Position numbers and translations under genes: made by a program. 64,000 nt of DNA, taken from NCBI RefSeq assembly GCF_902150045.1, contig NZ_CABFVU010000001.1:868001-932000 (forward strand), given 5' to 3'. The notes beneath the pieces are model-generated. The model did not search any database and was not told where the DNA came from. It saw only the letters and a program-made list of their open reading frames with translations. How positions within the stretch are numbered: the stretch's first letter is position 1; the number at the start of each line of letters is the position of its first letter. The DNA comes from Chitinophaga polysaccharea. Lineage in GTDB: Bacteria; Bacteroidota; Bacteroidia; Chitinophagales; Chitinophagaceae. This document shows positions 1 to 8,987 of this stretch, in pieces.

Positions 1-1275
1 AATCTCTTTCCAGCTGCCATTTTCCAGGACCTCCACGCTGAAGACTTTCACCCGCTGACCCAGTGCAATGTACTCCTGCAGTACCACCCTGTTGAAGGTG
101 ACCGGCTGCTTGTAGCGCAGGTTGATCACTGTAGTGGTGGCATCGTCTGTGGTGGCCCAGTAAGTAGTATTGGTGCCATCGTTCAGGTTCGACACCTTTA
201 CGTTTTTATTATTGCTGCGTGTATTGGTAGCTGTTACCACTGCCTGTTTTGCCAGGTTATTTTTAAAAGATGCGTCCAGCACACGGCGCAGCTCCATCAG
301 CCGCGTAGAATCGTTCGGGTGGATAAGCCCATCGCGGTCTACCGGTACATTCAGGATCAGGTTACCATTGCGGCCTACAGAGCCATAATAAATATTGAGC
401 AGTGTGGACACTGATTTTACCTTATCGTTCGTTTCCGGGCTGTAAAACCATCCAGGCCTGATAGATACATCACATTCGGCAGGGATCCATTGTTCGCCAT
501 CCTCATTACCCTCATTGAGCGATTTGGTAGACGGACCATTGGCGCCGGGAGAAAAGCCCTTTACATTCAGCGTGCTCCAATTGGTAGTACCTGCAATACC
601 GTTTTCATTACCTACCCAGCGGCATCCGGGGCCCACATCACTGAAAATAACGGCGTTGGGCTGGTTCTTGTACACCACGCTGTGGAAAAGGTTCCAGTCG
701 TACGGCTGCTTGATATTACCTCCGTTGGCGCCGTCGAACCATTGTTCAAATACAGGGCCGTAGCCGGAGAGCACTTCGTTGAGCGTATTGGCAAACACCT
801 GGTTATAACCGGGCTTACCATATTCGGGATGGTTGCGGTCCCAGGGGGAGAGGTACACACCGAATTTCAGCCCGTACTCCTTACAGGCGGCCGACAGTTC
901 TGCCAGCACGTCTCCTTTCCCATCTTTCCAGGCGCTTTCACGCACAGTGTGGGTGCTGTATTTACTGGGCCAGAGACAGAAGCCATCATGATGCTTGGCA
1001 GTGATAACGATGCCTTTCATACCGGCTGCTTTAGCGGTTCTCGCCCACTGACGGGCGTCCAGGTGGGTAGGATTGAACACCTTCGGATCTTCGTCTCCAT
1101 GTCCCCATTCCTTATTGGTAAAGGTATTGGGGCCAAAATGAATGAACATATAATATTCCATATCATTCCAGGATACCTGTGCCTTTGAAGGTAGCGCGCC
1201 ATAAGGCTTGATCTCCTGGGCCATTGCCATATTAAACCCAAGCAGTCCTGCGAGGAGTAACGTGTTTTTCTTCAT
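1..1275 (-). CDS. Alpha-L-fucosidase, GH29 (C-terminus beyond window)
   Basis: Secreted or periplasmic exo-enzyme that removes terminal alpha-L-fucose from glycans. The frame is open from an ATG at 1275 to the window edge (425 codons, no stop), so the 3' end is missing. The first about 19 residues form a signal peptide (MKKN, a Leu-rich core, then AMAQE). The GH29 barrel follows: VSWNDMEYYMFIHFG near residue 35, KHHDGFCLWPSK near residue 100, and the probable nucleophile Asp181 in EQWFDGANG. After about residue 340 the sequence (NLNDGTNTTYWAT) looks like the start of an F5/8 type C carbohydrate-binding domain. It diverges from the GH109-type gene at 1736, which fits a shared glycan-degradation role. 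Family assignment is secure; linkage specificity cannot be read here. Confidence 0.93.
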   Translation of the reverse strand, partial: MKKNTLLLAGLLGFNMAMAQEIKPYGALPSKAQVSWNDMEYYMFIHFGPNTFTNKEWGHGDEDPKVFNPTHLDARQWARTAKAAGMKGIVITAKHHDGFCLWPSKYSTHTVRESAWKDGKGDVLAELSAACKEYGLKFGVYLSPWDRNHPEYGKPGYNQVFANTLNEVLSGYGPVFEQWFDGANGGNIKQPYDWNLFHSVVYKNQPNAVIFSDVGPGCRWVGNENGIAGTTNWSTLNVKGFSPGANGPSTKSLNEGNEDGEQWIPAECDVSIRPGWFYSPETNDKVKSVSTLLNIYYGSVGRNGNLILNVPVDRDGLIHPNDSTRLMELRRVLDASFKNNLAKQAVVTATNTRSNNKNVKVSNLNDGTNTTYWATTDDATTTVINLRYKQPVTFNRVVLQEYIALGQRVKVFSVEVLENGSWKEI

Positions 1276-1735
1276 TGCCGGAAATAAAAGTTACGGATTA
1301 GGATGTCAGCGAAGATAGGGCAGATTATCAGATTGGTTCAATCTCAAATTCCCCATTAGTAATTCAATTTTAGCTTTACCGGCGTTTAAGGCAGGCAAGC
1401 CTTATGTAACCGGCACAGCTATTTATACTTCGCCTGCGGGAGCCACAATCATAAGCTTCAGATAACCTGTATCTATATAGATATAAGGTAACTACTTTTC
1501 AAATACGGTGGGGATACGGCGGAAACAGGGAGTATCCATACCGTAAGCTGCCGCGATCAATAAATTTGCCCATATTAAATTTCCCCATGTTCGGGAACGG
1601 GATTAGTGGTGTTTTCCCCACCGTTTATCACAAAAATGTAAGATTATTTCTCATTGGGTTGGTTTTGATAAATCAATTTTTATAAATTTAGTCCCTTCTA
1701 AGACGTATAATGTATACGCTGATAAACTTTGAACA
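1276..1735. other. Divergent intergenic region with short inverted repeats
   Basis: No gene is seen in these 460 bases between two divergently transcribed glycan genes. It holds a perfect 14-bp palindrome (TATCTATATAGATA, 1470-1483) and a 10-bp inverted repeat with distant arms (ACGGTGGGGA at 1505-1514 and TCCCCACCGT at 1615-1624). Both could be regulator sites for the divergent promoters, but neither matches an operator I recognise. A weak promoter candidate for the rightward gene is TTTTG near 1663 with TAAATTTA at 1683-1690. Confidence 0.4.
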
Positions 1736-3130
1736 ATGAATAAAAATCCACTGCATCGCAGAAGCTTTCTGAAAAACACGGTAGCGGCTGGCGTAGGACT
1801 TTCTATGCTTGGCTCTTCTGCCAAATTATTTGCCAGCGAAAAGAAACCCAAGGTTAGAATCGGCCTGATCGGCGTTGGCGCCCGCGGACTTGGTCACCTG
1901 AATTTCTGCCTCCATCGCGAAGATGCGGAAGTTGTTGCTTTCGCTGATCCCGACACTGCCTACACTCTGCCAAAGGTAAGAGCAATGATTGAAAAGGTAT
2001 ACGGCGGCAAAAGAAAAGTAGCAGAGTACACCAATGGCCCTGAAGATTTCCGCAACATGCTGAAGCGCGATGACATCGACGCAGTGATCATTGCCACTCC
2101 ATGGGAATGGCATTCCATCATGGCAGTGGCCTGTATGAAAGCAGGTAAAACGCCGGCGGTGGAAGTATGCGGCGCATCTGATATCCAGGAATGCTGGGAA
2201 CTGGTGAACACCAGTGAAGAAACCGGTATCCCTGTATTTGGTATGGAAAACGTATGTTACCGCAGGGATGTGATGGCCGTGCTGAACATGGTACGCCAGG
2301 GTTTATTCGGCGAGCTTACCCACTTACAGGGAGGTTACCAGCACGATCTTCGCGCGGTGAAATTCAACAATGGCAAGCAATATTATGGCGGTGGCGTAGA
2401 GTTTGGTGAAAAAGCGCTGTCTGAAGCCAAATGGAGAACCAACCACTCTGTGCACCGTAATGGTGATCTTTACCCTTCCCATGGTCTGGGCCCTGTTAAC
2501 AACTATATCAACATTAACCGCGGTAACCGTTTGGTGTCGCTTACATCCGTAGCTACCAAATCACGTGGCCTGCATAAGTACATTGTGGATAACGGCGGTG
2601 AAAATCATCCAAATGCAAAGGTGCGGTTCAAACTGGGCGATATCGTGTCTACCCTGATCCAAACCAACAATGGTGAAACCATCATGCTGTCGCACGATAC
2701 CAACTCTCCGCGTCCTTATTCGCTGAACTTCCGTGTTCAGGGAACCAACGGTTTATGGATGGATGATCAGAGCTCTATTTATATAGAGAAGAAGAGCAAA
2801 TACGACGAGTGGGAAAAAACCGGCGACTTCAACGATCCTAACAGCTACTTTGGCAAATACGACCACCCGTTGTGGAAAAAATATGCCAATGATGCAGCAG
2901 GCGCTGGTCATGGCGGCATGGACTGGTTTGTACTGAACTCCTTCCTAGAATGTATTAAACGCGGCGCTCCATACCCGCTGGATGTATACGATATGGCTAC
3001 CTGGTATGCCATCACTCCGCTGAGTGAGCAATCAGTAGCAGAAGGCGGCAGCGTACAATTCATCCCCGACTTTACCCGTGGCCGCTGGATGAATAGAACA
3101 CCGATCTTCGCGCTGAACGACGAGTACTAG
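1736..3130 (+). CDS. Gfo/Idh/MocA-family glycosidase, GH109 (alpha-N-acetylgalactosaminidase type)
   Basis: Predicted NAD-dependent glycosidase that removes alpha-linked GalNAc by an oxidation/elimination mechanism typical of GH109. The 464-residue protein starts with a Tat-like leader (HRRSFLKNTVAAGVGLSMLG), so it is probably exported folded with its cofactor. The Rossmann motif IGVGARGLGHL lies near residue 46, followed by VIIATPWEWH near 123 and EVCGASDIQE near 143. The C-terminal domain has YPSHGLGPV near 250 and GAGHGGMDWFV near 390, both characteristic of this branch of the Gfo/Idh fold. Length agrees with characterised GH109 enzymes (about 440-460). Neighbours are a fucosidase and galactokinase, which fits mucin or glycoprotein glycan use. 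A different Gfo/Idh sugar oxidoreductase is the main alternative. Confidence 0.87.
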   Translation: MNKNPLHRRSFLKNTVAAGVGLSMLGSSAKLFASEKKPKVRIGLIGVGARGLGHLNFCLHREDAEVVAFADPDTAYTLPKVRAMIEKVYGGKRKVAEYTNGPEDFRNMLKRDDIDAVIIATPWEWHSIMAVACMKAGKTPAVEVCGASDIQECWELVNTSEETGIPVFGMENVCYRRDVMAVLNMVRQGLFGELTHLQGGYQHDLRAVKFNNGKQYYGGGVEFGEKALSEAKWRTNHSVHRNGDLYPSHGLGPVNNYININRGNRLVSLTSVATKSRGLHKYIVDNGGENHPNAKVRFKLGDIVSTLIQTNNGETIMLSHDTNSPRPYSLNFRVQGTNGLWMDDQSSIYIEKKSKYDEWEKTGDFNDPNSYFGKYDHPLWKKYANDAAGAGHGGMDWFVLNSFLECIKRGAPYPLDVYDMATWYAITPLSEQSVAEGGSVQFIPDFTRGRWMNRTPIFALNDEY

Positions 3131-3135
3131 GATTC

Positions 3136-3310
3136 TGTCTTGGAACACTGACTACCGTGATTTTGATGATTACATTGATGTTTTTTTGAGTTTTTCTTTA
3201 ATAAAAGAAGGGAGATTGAAGCAAGTATATCTGCTTTGATCTCCCTTTCTCATTTAAAAAAATAAAATCAAACTAATCATCAAAATCACGGTAATCAGTG
3301 TTCCAAGACA
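3136..3310. repeat. Large intergenic palindrome, copy R1
   Basis: The outer arms are 3136-3172 and 3274-3310: 37 bases with one mismatch, beginning TGTCTTGGAACAC and followed by 9-bp units such as TGATTACCG and TGATTTTGA. An inner hairpin (about 3209-3246) has the stem AAGGGAGAT/ATCTCCCTT and closes with G-U compatible pairs. The element fills the gap between the stop codons of the convergent GH109 gene and galK. The right arm keeps the AAAATAAAATCA block seen in the other copies. Confidence 0.9.
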
Positions 3311-3334
3311 ATCGCCGCAGGCGATCCCTCCGCT

Positions 3335-4480
3335 CTAGTCGATAATAGACACTCCCTCTTCGATGACCGTTACATATACTTCCGGCTCTTTACCATATCG
3401 ATCCTGGTATCTTGATTTGATAAAAGATACGTATTCGTCTACCTTGTCTGCTTTTACCAGGTTGATGGTGCAACCGCCAAAACCGCCTCCCATTACGCGG
3501 GCGCCGGCCACTTCTTTTCTTTCCTTTGCCAGCGACACCAGGAAATCCAGTTCGGGACAGCTTACTTCATACAGTTTGCTCAGTCCTTCGTGAGTGGCAT
3601 ACATCAGTTCACCGAACTGCTGCAGGTCGCCTTTTTTCAGTAATGCCGTGGCATCCTGTACGCGCTGTATTTCAGCGATCACGTAATTACAGCGGTCGTA
3701 TACTTTATCAGATAACTCTGCGCGTACTTCATTGAGCATGTCCATGTTCGCATCCCGCAGGGATTTAACCGCAGGGTGATTTACCTGGATGGCTTTCACG
3801 CCTTCCTCGCATTGCAGTCTGCGAACGTTATATTCGGAAGAAGCAAGGGAGTGGTGCACCATGGAATTGCACAGTACTATTTTATAATCAGGGAAATTGA
3901 ATGGGAAATATTCAAACTCCAGGCTGCGGCAATCGAGGCACATTACCTGGTCCTTTTTACCATGCAGGTTGGCAAACTGGTCCATGATGCCGCATTTTAC
4001 ACCAGGGAAAGTATGTTCCGCCTTCTGGCCGATGAGGGCCATCTGCATACGGTCCAGACCATATTTGAAAATGTGGTCCAGTGCCGCTACAAGGCCGCCC
4101 TCAACTGCAGCGGACGACGACATACCGGCGCCCACAGGGATATCGCCTGCCAGTACACAATCAAAGCCCTGCACCTCCAACCCGCGCTCCTGCAGCTGAT
4201 ACACTATGCCCATGAGGTAGTTGATCCATCCCGGGGTTGGTTTTACATCCTCCAGCTGGAATGACACGGTTTCATTGATAAAAACCGCGTGTACATTACA
4301 TTGCCTGGTATTATTAAGCGCAATGGCGTATACAATCTTTTTATCGATAGCTGCGGGTAAAACGAATCCGTCGTTGTAATCTGTATGCTCGCCGATCAGG
4401 TTGATCCTTCCGGGGGAAACGACCATCAGTGGCTCTTTTTCAAATAAGTGGATAAACTGCTCCCTGGTTTCTTGTATCAT
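3335..4480 (-). CDS. galK: Galactokinase
   Basis: Cytoplasmic GHMP kinase that phosphorylates galactose at C1 with ATP, first step of the Leloir pathway. The 381-residue protein has all three family motifs: the substrate signature PGRINLIGEHTDYNDGFV at residues 23-40, the ATP loop GAGMSSSAA near residue 117 and the C-terminal GGGFGGCTI near residue 334. Length is normal and the start is an ATG at 4480. An FHS-family sugar transporter lies directly upstream on the same strand, but an intrinsic terminator (4541-4569) separates them, so galK is expressed by read-through or from its own promoter in the short gap. No galT or galE is in the window. Confidence 0.96.
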   Translation of the reverse strand: MIQETREQFIHLFEKEPLMVVSPGRINLIGEHTDYNDGFVLPAAIDKKIVYAIALNNTRQCNVHAVFINETVSFQLEDVKPTPGWINYLMGIVYQLQERGLEVQGFDCVLAGDIPVGAGMSSSAAVEGGLVAALDHIFKYGLDRMQMALIGQKAEHTFPGVKCGIMDQFANLHGKKDQVMCLDCRSLEFEYFPFNFPDYKIVLCNSMVHHSLASSEYNVRRLQCEEGVKAIQVNHPAVKSLRDANMDMLNEVRAELSDKVYDRCNYVIAEIQRVQDATALLKKGDLQQFGELMYATHEGLSKLYEVSCPELDFLVSLAKERKEVAGARVMGGGFGGCTINLVKADKVDEYVSFIKSRYQDRYGKEPEVYVTVIEEGVSIID

Positions 4481-4534
4481 TAATAGAATATTAAACGTAA
4501 AATTTACACCTAAAAATATAAAAATGATTCAGAA

Positions 4535-4570
4535 ATAAAAAAGGTTGTTCTGAAAAACAGAACAACCTTT
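4535..4570 (-). terminator. Intrinsic terminator between the sugar transporter and galK
   Basis: Read on the minus strand, a 12-bp stem (AAGGTTGTTCTG/CAGAACAACCTT, 4541-4552 with 4558-4569) with a 5-base loop is followed by a T run. It lies after the transporter stop and before the galK start, so it should reduce galK expression relative to the transporter. Confidence 0.85.
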
Positions 4571-4589
4571 CAAATAATATCAGGAGTAG

Positions 4590-5912
4590 TTAATTCTTAC
4601 CTACTTTATCGCCTACCAGGGCATAGAAGAGGATATACAGGTAGCAGGGTACCATGCAGTACAGGAATGCGTGCCTGAAATCGATGCTGCTGCTGTACAG
4701 GAAGCTGAACATGCTGTGTTGGTCGAACATACCGCTGTAGATCTGCGGGATAACGCCGCCACCGGCAATACCCATTACCAGTAAAGCGGAACCTATTTTG
4801 GTAAAGCGACCCAGCCCGTCGATCGCCATGGGGAAAATAGCGGGCCACATGAGCGCGTTGGCCAGTCCCAGTAAAGCAATGAACGTTACCGCGGAGAACC
4901 CGGTATTGAAATAAGCAGCTACGGTAAACAATACGCCCAGTATTGCGGAGATCTGCAATCCTTTTTTACCGGTGAGGTATTTGGGAATGGTGGCAATACC
5001 TATTACATAACCTGCCAGCATGGCTATCAGGGTAAAGGTGGTAAAATACTTGGTATCGTCCACGCTCATGCCGAGTGCTTTTCCGTATTGGCCGATTACG
5101 TCGCCGGCCATTACTTCCACGCCCACATAAACAAAGATGCAGAGAACACCCAGTACCAGCTGGGGGAACTGGAATACGCTTGTTTTACCGGTAGTAGCTG
5201 CAGCAGTAGCTTCATCTTCCGTATTCGTATCTATTTCCGGTAAAGAAGAACGTTTCAGGAGAAACGCCAGTATGGTCAATATGATGGCGATAGCCACATA
5301 AGGCCCGATCACGCGGGAGGCCAGGCTATCGAGTAATGCATTTTTCTGTACAGCGTCTACCGCTGCAGCAATATCCTTTTCCAGCTTGTCGGCTCCTTTC
5401 AGTACAATGGAGCTGAGGATCAATGGAGCAAGGGCGCCTGCGCTTTTGTTACAGATACCAAGGATACTGATACGTTTGGCGGCGCTTTCCTTTGGCCCGA
5501 TGATACTGGCATAGGGGTTGGAAGCGGTTTGCAGTAACGATAATCCTGCACCCTGGATGAACAGGCCGGTGAGGAACATAGCGAAGCTGCGCGCATTGGC
5601 AGCAGGAATAAATACCAGTGAGCCTATGGCTATAATAAGGAGTCCTAAGGCCATCCCGTTCTTGAAACCCGTTTTGTTCAGGATAAAGGAAGAAGGAATA
5701 GAAAGGAAGAAGTAGGCCATATAAAAGGCCATGGTTACCAGCAATGCCTGGGATACATTCAGTTCACACACGATCTGGAAAAACTGGATCAACGTTCCAT
5801 TGAGCCAGGTAACAAAACCGAATACGAAAAACAATATGCCGATGATAGCCATTGATTGCGCATACCCGGCCTGCTTAGAGGGTACATTCATTGTTACTGT
5901 TTGGTTGGACAT
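4590..5912 (-). CDS. FHS-family sugar:H+ symporter (GluP/FucP type)
   Basis: Inner-membrane major facilitator of the fucose-galactose-glucose (FHS) family, 440 residues with about 12 hydrophobic segments. FHS signatures are visible: FFVFGFVTWLNGTLIQFF near residue 30, a QTASNPYASIIGP block near residue 130, and the C-terminal half beginning QLVLGVLCIFVYVGVEV near 252. A soluble loop with LEKDIAAAVDAVQ lies near residue 175. It precedes galK on the same strand, pointing to galactose or glucose as substrate, and is divergent from a second, larger FHS transporter at 6110. A perfect palindrome (TAAAACGTTTTA) in the shared upstream gap is a candidate operator. Exact sugar is inferred from context only. 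Confidence 0.9.
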   Translation of the reverse strand: MSNQTVTMNVPSKQAGYAQSMAIIGILFFVFGFVTWLNGTLIQFFQIVCELNVSQALLVTMAFYMAYFFLSIPSSFILNKTGFKNGMALGLLIIAIGSLVFIPAANARSFAMFLTGLFIQGAGLSLLQTASNPYASIIGPKESAAKRISILGICNKSAGALAPLILSSIVLKGADKLEKDIAAAVDAVQKNALLDSLASRVIGPYVAIAIILTILAFLLKRSSLPEIDTNTEDEATAAATTGKTSVFQFPQLVLGVLCIFVYVGVEVMAGDVIGQYGKALGMSVDDTKYFTTFTLIAMLAGYVIGIATIPKYLTGKKGLQISAILGVLFTVAAYFNTGFSAVTFIALLGLANALMWPAIFPMAIDGLGRFTKIGSALLVMGIAGGGVIPQIYSGMFDQHSMFSFLYSSSIDFRHAFLYCMVPCYLYILFYALVGDKVGKN

Positions 5913-5997
5913 AAGCTGTCAGAATTATTTTTTTTGATAAGCACGAACATAACTAAACTTCTCCTATATTTCTTGTATATTTCGCAATTATTTTTGC

Positions 5998-6009
5998 TAA
6001 AACGTTTTA
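5998..6009. promoter_or_regulatory. Palindromic candidate operator in divergent transporter promoter
   Basis: TAAAACGTTTTA is a perfect 12-bp palindrome centred on ACGT, the shape of LacI-family operators. It lies between the two divergent sugar transporters. The core AAACGTTT recurs just before nagB (15164-15171), so the two may share a regulator. No LacI-family regulator gene is in the window. Confidence 0.4.
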
Positions 6010-6109
6010 CCCAATTACTAAATTGCAAGAATATTTTGACTTTTTAAAAAATTTTAAAAAAATAATTATACATTTAACCGGCAAAATTTCACCGTAACTT
6101 AACACGTTT

Positions 6110-8026
6110 ATGATTCAGCAATCAAAACAAACCGCACAAAGTACCCATCCTTCGTTCTTTGTGCTTATTCTGGTTTTCTTTTTCTGGGGATTTCTGGCTG
6201 CATCCAACAGTATCTTTATCCCTTTCTGCAAATCTCACTTTAACCTTACCCAACTGGAGTCACAACTTATTGACTTCTCTTTTTACAGCGCCTATTTTAT
6301 AGGTTCCCTGATCCTGTACCTGGCTTCCACAGCAAGAAAAGTGGATATCCTCAACAAGATCGGGTATAAAAAGGGTATCATATACGGCCTGCTGATTTCC
6401 GTGCTGGGTTCGGTCATCATGATTCCATGTGTGAATAAGGAAAAGATTGTTCCCATTAAGGAAACTGTAAGCGACATCAATGGTTTCCAGGTAGAGCAAC
6501 AGCTGCAGACTTCCGACAGGCAGGTAAAGATCCGCCGCGAAAAAGATCCTGACACTTACTCTCTCCTGATCAGCAACAATGAATCTGCTGAAAAGTACAC
6601 CACCAATACCCAGCTACTTTCCGCGGTTTCCGGAGGTTTTACAAAAGATGAAGAGCATCACCAGTATGCTGCCACCTTCTCCAAAGCCAACCTGGAAAAA
6701 ATAGTTACCGTGCTGGACACAGATTTTAAACAAACCGTTACGTTCGGATATTTTGCCCTTATCCTGATGGCCTTATTTATAGTTGCCTTAGGATTTTCAC
6801 TGCAGCAAACCGCTGCCAATCCATTCGCTATTTTACTGGGAGATCCTGCCAAAGGTACTCACCGTTTGAACCTGGCAGGTGGTATTAACTCCTTTGGTAC
6901 TACCATCGGGCCTATTATCGTAAGCATGCTGCTGTTTGGTAATATTAAAGGCGGCGAAGTAAGCACCGATATCAGTAAGATCAACACTTTATATTTCCTG
7001 CTCATTGCCCTGTTCCTGATTGCCGCTGCTATTTTTGCTTTTGTGAAGATGCCGGAAAGCCAGGATACCGAAGGTTTTGAATCATCTCCCAAAGCCACCA
7101 GGTCATTGCTGGGTATCACGCTGATGTTTATTTTCATCCTCCTCGGGCTGGTACTGAAATTTGAGCTGCCTATGTTCATCGCAGGTATTGTAGGTATTAT
7201 AGGCATACTCTTTTATACTAAAATGTCGTCCGCGAATAACAGCGAAGGATGGGGCGCCATGAAATATCCGCAGCTGATCCTCGGTATGCTGGCCATTTTT
7301 ATTTATGTAGGGGTGGAAGTATCCATTGCCAGTAATCTCGGCGCCTTGCTGAAACATCCTGGTTTCCTTACAGTGAAAGGTTTGGCTGAATCAGAACTGG
7401 ATCCCTATGTATCGCTGTTCTGGGGCAGTATGATGATTGGCCGCTGGACCGGCGCTATCAGCGTATTCAATGTTTCCAAAACAACCCGTAATATTCTCTG
7501 TGTAATTGTACCTTTTGTAGCTTACGGTGTTATTCTCGGCGCCAACAGTATCAAAGGCAATGATATCAGTGTTTTATATCCATATGCCATCTGTATTGTG
7601 GTACAGATCATAGGTTTCTTCGCCGGCCAGGACAAACCTGCCAAAACCCTCACCATCTTTGGTTTGCTGGGAGTTGGTTCTGTGCTGATCGGGTTATTCA
7701 CCACCGGGCAGCTGGCTACATTTGCCTTTATCAGCGGCGGATTGTTCTGCTCTGTAATGTGGCCAAGCATCTTCGCATTATCTATCGCAGGCCTGGGTAA
7801 GTATACCGGTCAGGGTTCTGCATTCCTGGTAATGATGATCCTCGGCGGTTCCCTCATTCCTCCTGTACAGGGCGGTCTGGCAGACATTTCAAGCATTGGT
7901 ATCCACGCCTCTTATATTATTCCGGCGCTGTGCTTTGCTTATCTCGCGTTCTTCGCATTTAGAGTTAAAACCATTTTAAAATCTCAAGGAATTGATTATG
8001 AGTCAGCAGTTAGCGGTGGGCATTGA
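6110..8026 (+). CDS. Large FHS/MFS sugar transporter with periplasmic insertion (NagP-like)
   Basis: Inner-membrane sugar permease of 638 residues, about 200 longer than ordinary FHS transporters. The FHS core is clear: [17 protein letters not shown] near residue 23, [17 protein letters not shown] near residue 231, and a second half starting [17 protein letters not shown] near 385. Two additions explain the length: a hydrophilic stretch at about residues 108-210 between membrane segments 3 and 4, predicted periplasmic, and an extra hydrophobic pair near residues 333-370 in the middle. It starts a co-directional run with a ROK kinase (29-base overlap), glycosylasparaginase, hexosaminidase and NagB, so N-acetylglucosamine or a GlcNAc-containing sugar is the likely substrate. 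That substrate is inference. Confidence 0.85.
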   Translation: MIQQSKQTAQSTHPSFFVLILVFFFWGFLAASNSIFIPFCKSHFNLTQLESQLIDFSFYSAYFIGSLILYLASTARKVDILNKIGYKKGIIYGLLISVLGSVIMIPCVNKEKIVPIKETVSDINGFQVEQQLQTSDRQVKIRREKDPDTYSLLISNNESAEKYTTNTQLLSAVSGGFTKDEEHHQYAATFSKANLEKIVTVLDTDFKQTVTFGYFALILMALFIVALGFSLQQTAANPFAILLGDPAKGTHRLNLAGGINSFGTTIGPIIVSMLLFGNIKGGEVSTDISKINTLYFLLIALFLIAAAIFAFVKMPESQDTEGFESSPKATRSLLGITLMFIFILLGLVLKFELPMFIAGIVGIIGILFYTKMSSANNSEGWGAMKYPQLILGMLAIFIYVGVEVSIASNLGALLKHPGFLTVKGLAESELDPYVSLFWGSMMIGRWTGAISVFNVSKTTRNILCVIVPFVAYGVILGANSIKGNDISVLYPYAICIVVQIIGFFAGQDKPAKTLTIFGLLGVGSVLIGLFTTGQLATFAFISGGLFCSVMWPSIFALSIAGLGKYTGQGSAFLVMMILGGSLIPPVQGGLADISSIGIHASYIIPALCFAYLAFFAFRVKTILKSQGIDYESAVSGGH

Positions 8027-8963
8027 TATCGGGGGTACTAACACCAAATTCGGTATTGTAGATCGCAGGGGTAATATTATTGGTGATGGTCGTATGCTGA
8101 CCAATCAGCATGAAAATGTAGACGGCTTCCTGGATGAATTACACGGACACCTGTCTATTCTTATTAATGAAGCCGGCGGTATTGAAAACATGAAAGGCAT
8201 CGGCGTAGGCGCTCCCAACGGGAACTACTACACCGGCAATATAGAATATGCGCCAAACCTGCGCTGGAAAGGCGTAGTGCCGTTAGCCAGTTTGCTGGAA
8301 CAGAAATTCGGTTTACCTACCGTACTCACCAACGACGCCAATGCAGCAGCATTGGGCGAGCTGATCTACGGTGCAGCCCGGGGCATGAAAGACTTTATCG
8401 TGATCACCCTGGGCACAGGCGTGGGAAGCGGTATTGTGGCCAACGGGCAGCTGATTTATGGCCACGACGGCTTCGCCGGCGAACTGGGACATTGCATTGT
8501 GATCCCCGGTGGCAGGCTGCATGCGGGCACAGGTGCGCATGGTTCACTGGAAGCCTATGCTTCCGCTACCGGCGTTACCAACACCGCTATCGAGTTCCTG
8601 ACCAACCGCCCGGATACACCGAGCATGATGCGGGAACATACCAATGAAGAGATCAATTCCAAGCTCATTTATGAAGCAGCCATGAAAGGCGATCCGCTTG
8701 CCATGGAGGTATATGAGTTCACCGGTAAGATACTCGGTGAAGCCCTCGCCAATTTCGTCATGTTCTCCAGCCCGGAAGCCATTGTGCTGTTCGGCGGACT
8801 TACCAAAGCCGGCGACCTCATTATGAAACCGGTACGGGAGCATATGGAAAAGAACCTGCTTCCTATTTTCCAGAATAAGGTTAAATTGCTGTTCTCTGAA
8901 CTGAAAGAAAGCGATGCAGCTATCCTGGGCGCCAGCGCGCTGGCATGGGAAATGAAAGATTAA
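7998..8963 (+). CDS. ROK-family sugar kinase (glucokinase / GlcNAc kinase type)
   Basis: Cytoplasmic ATP-dependent sugar kinase. I start it at ATG 7998 ([15 protein letters not shown]) rather than an upstream TTG; it overlaps the transporter stop by 29 bases, suggesting translational coupling. The phosphate-binding DIGGTN motif is at residues 10-15, the catalytic Asp is probably Asp113 in [11 protein letters not shown], and TLGTGVGSG lies at 138-145. The usual ROK zinc motif (CxCGxxGCxE) is absent: the matching stretch, [17 protein letters not shown] at 171-187, has no cysteines. Otherwise length (321) is normal. Given nagB downstream, it most likely makes GlcNAc-6-phosphate, but glucose is an equal alternative from sequence alone. 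Confidence 0.88.
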   Translation: MSQQLAVGIDIGGTNTKFGIVDRRGNIIGDGRMLTNQHENVDGFLDELHGHLSILINEAGGIENMKGIGVGAPNGNYYTGNIEYAPNLRWKGVVPLASLLEQKFGLPTVLTNDANAAALGELIYGAARGMKDFIVITLGTGVGSGIVANGQLIYGHDGFAGELGHCIVIPGGRLHAGTGAHGSLEAYASATGVTNTAIEFLTNRPDTPSMMREHTNEEINSKLIYEAAMKGDPLAMEVYEFTGKILGEALANFVMFSSPEAIVLFGGLTKAGDLIMKPVREHMEKNLLPIFQNKVKLLFSELKESDAAILGASALAWEMKD

Positions 8964-8987
8964 CTTTCAGCAGCAGAAAAGTATAAA

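Noticed and set aside
490..1188. 232-codon plus-strand open frame opposite the fucosidase
   Set aside because: It is antisense to a clear GH29 reading frame and its translation has no domain or motif.
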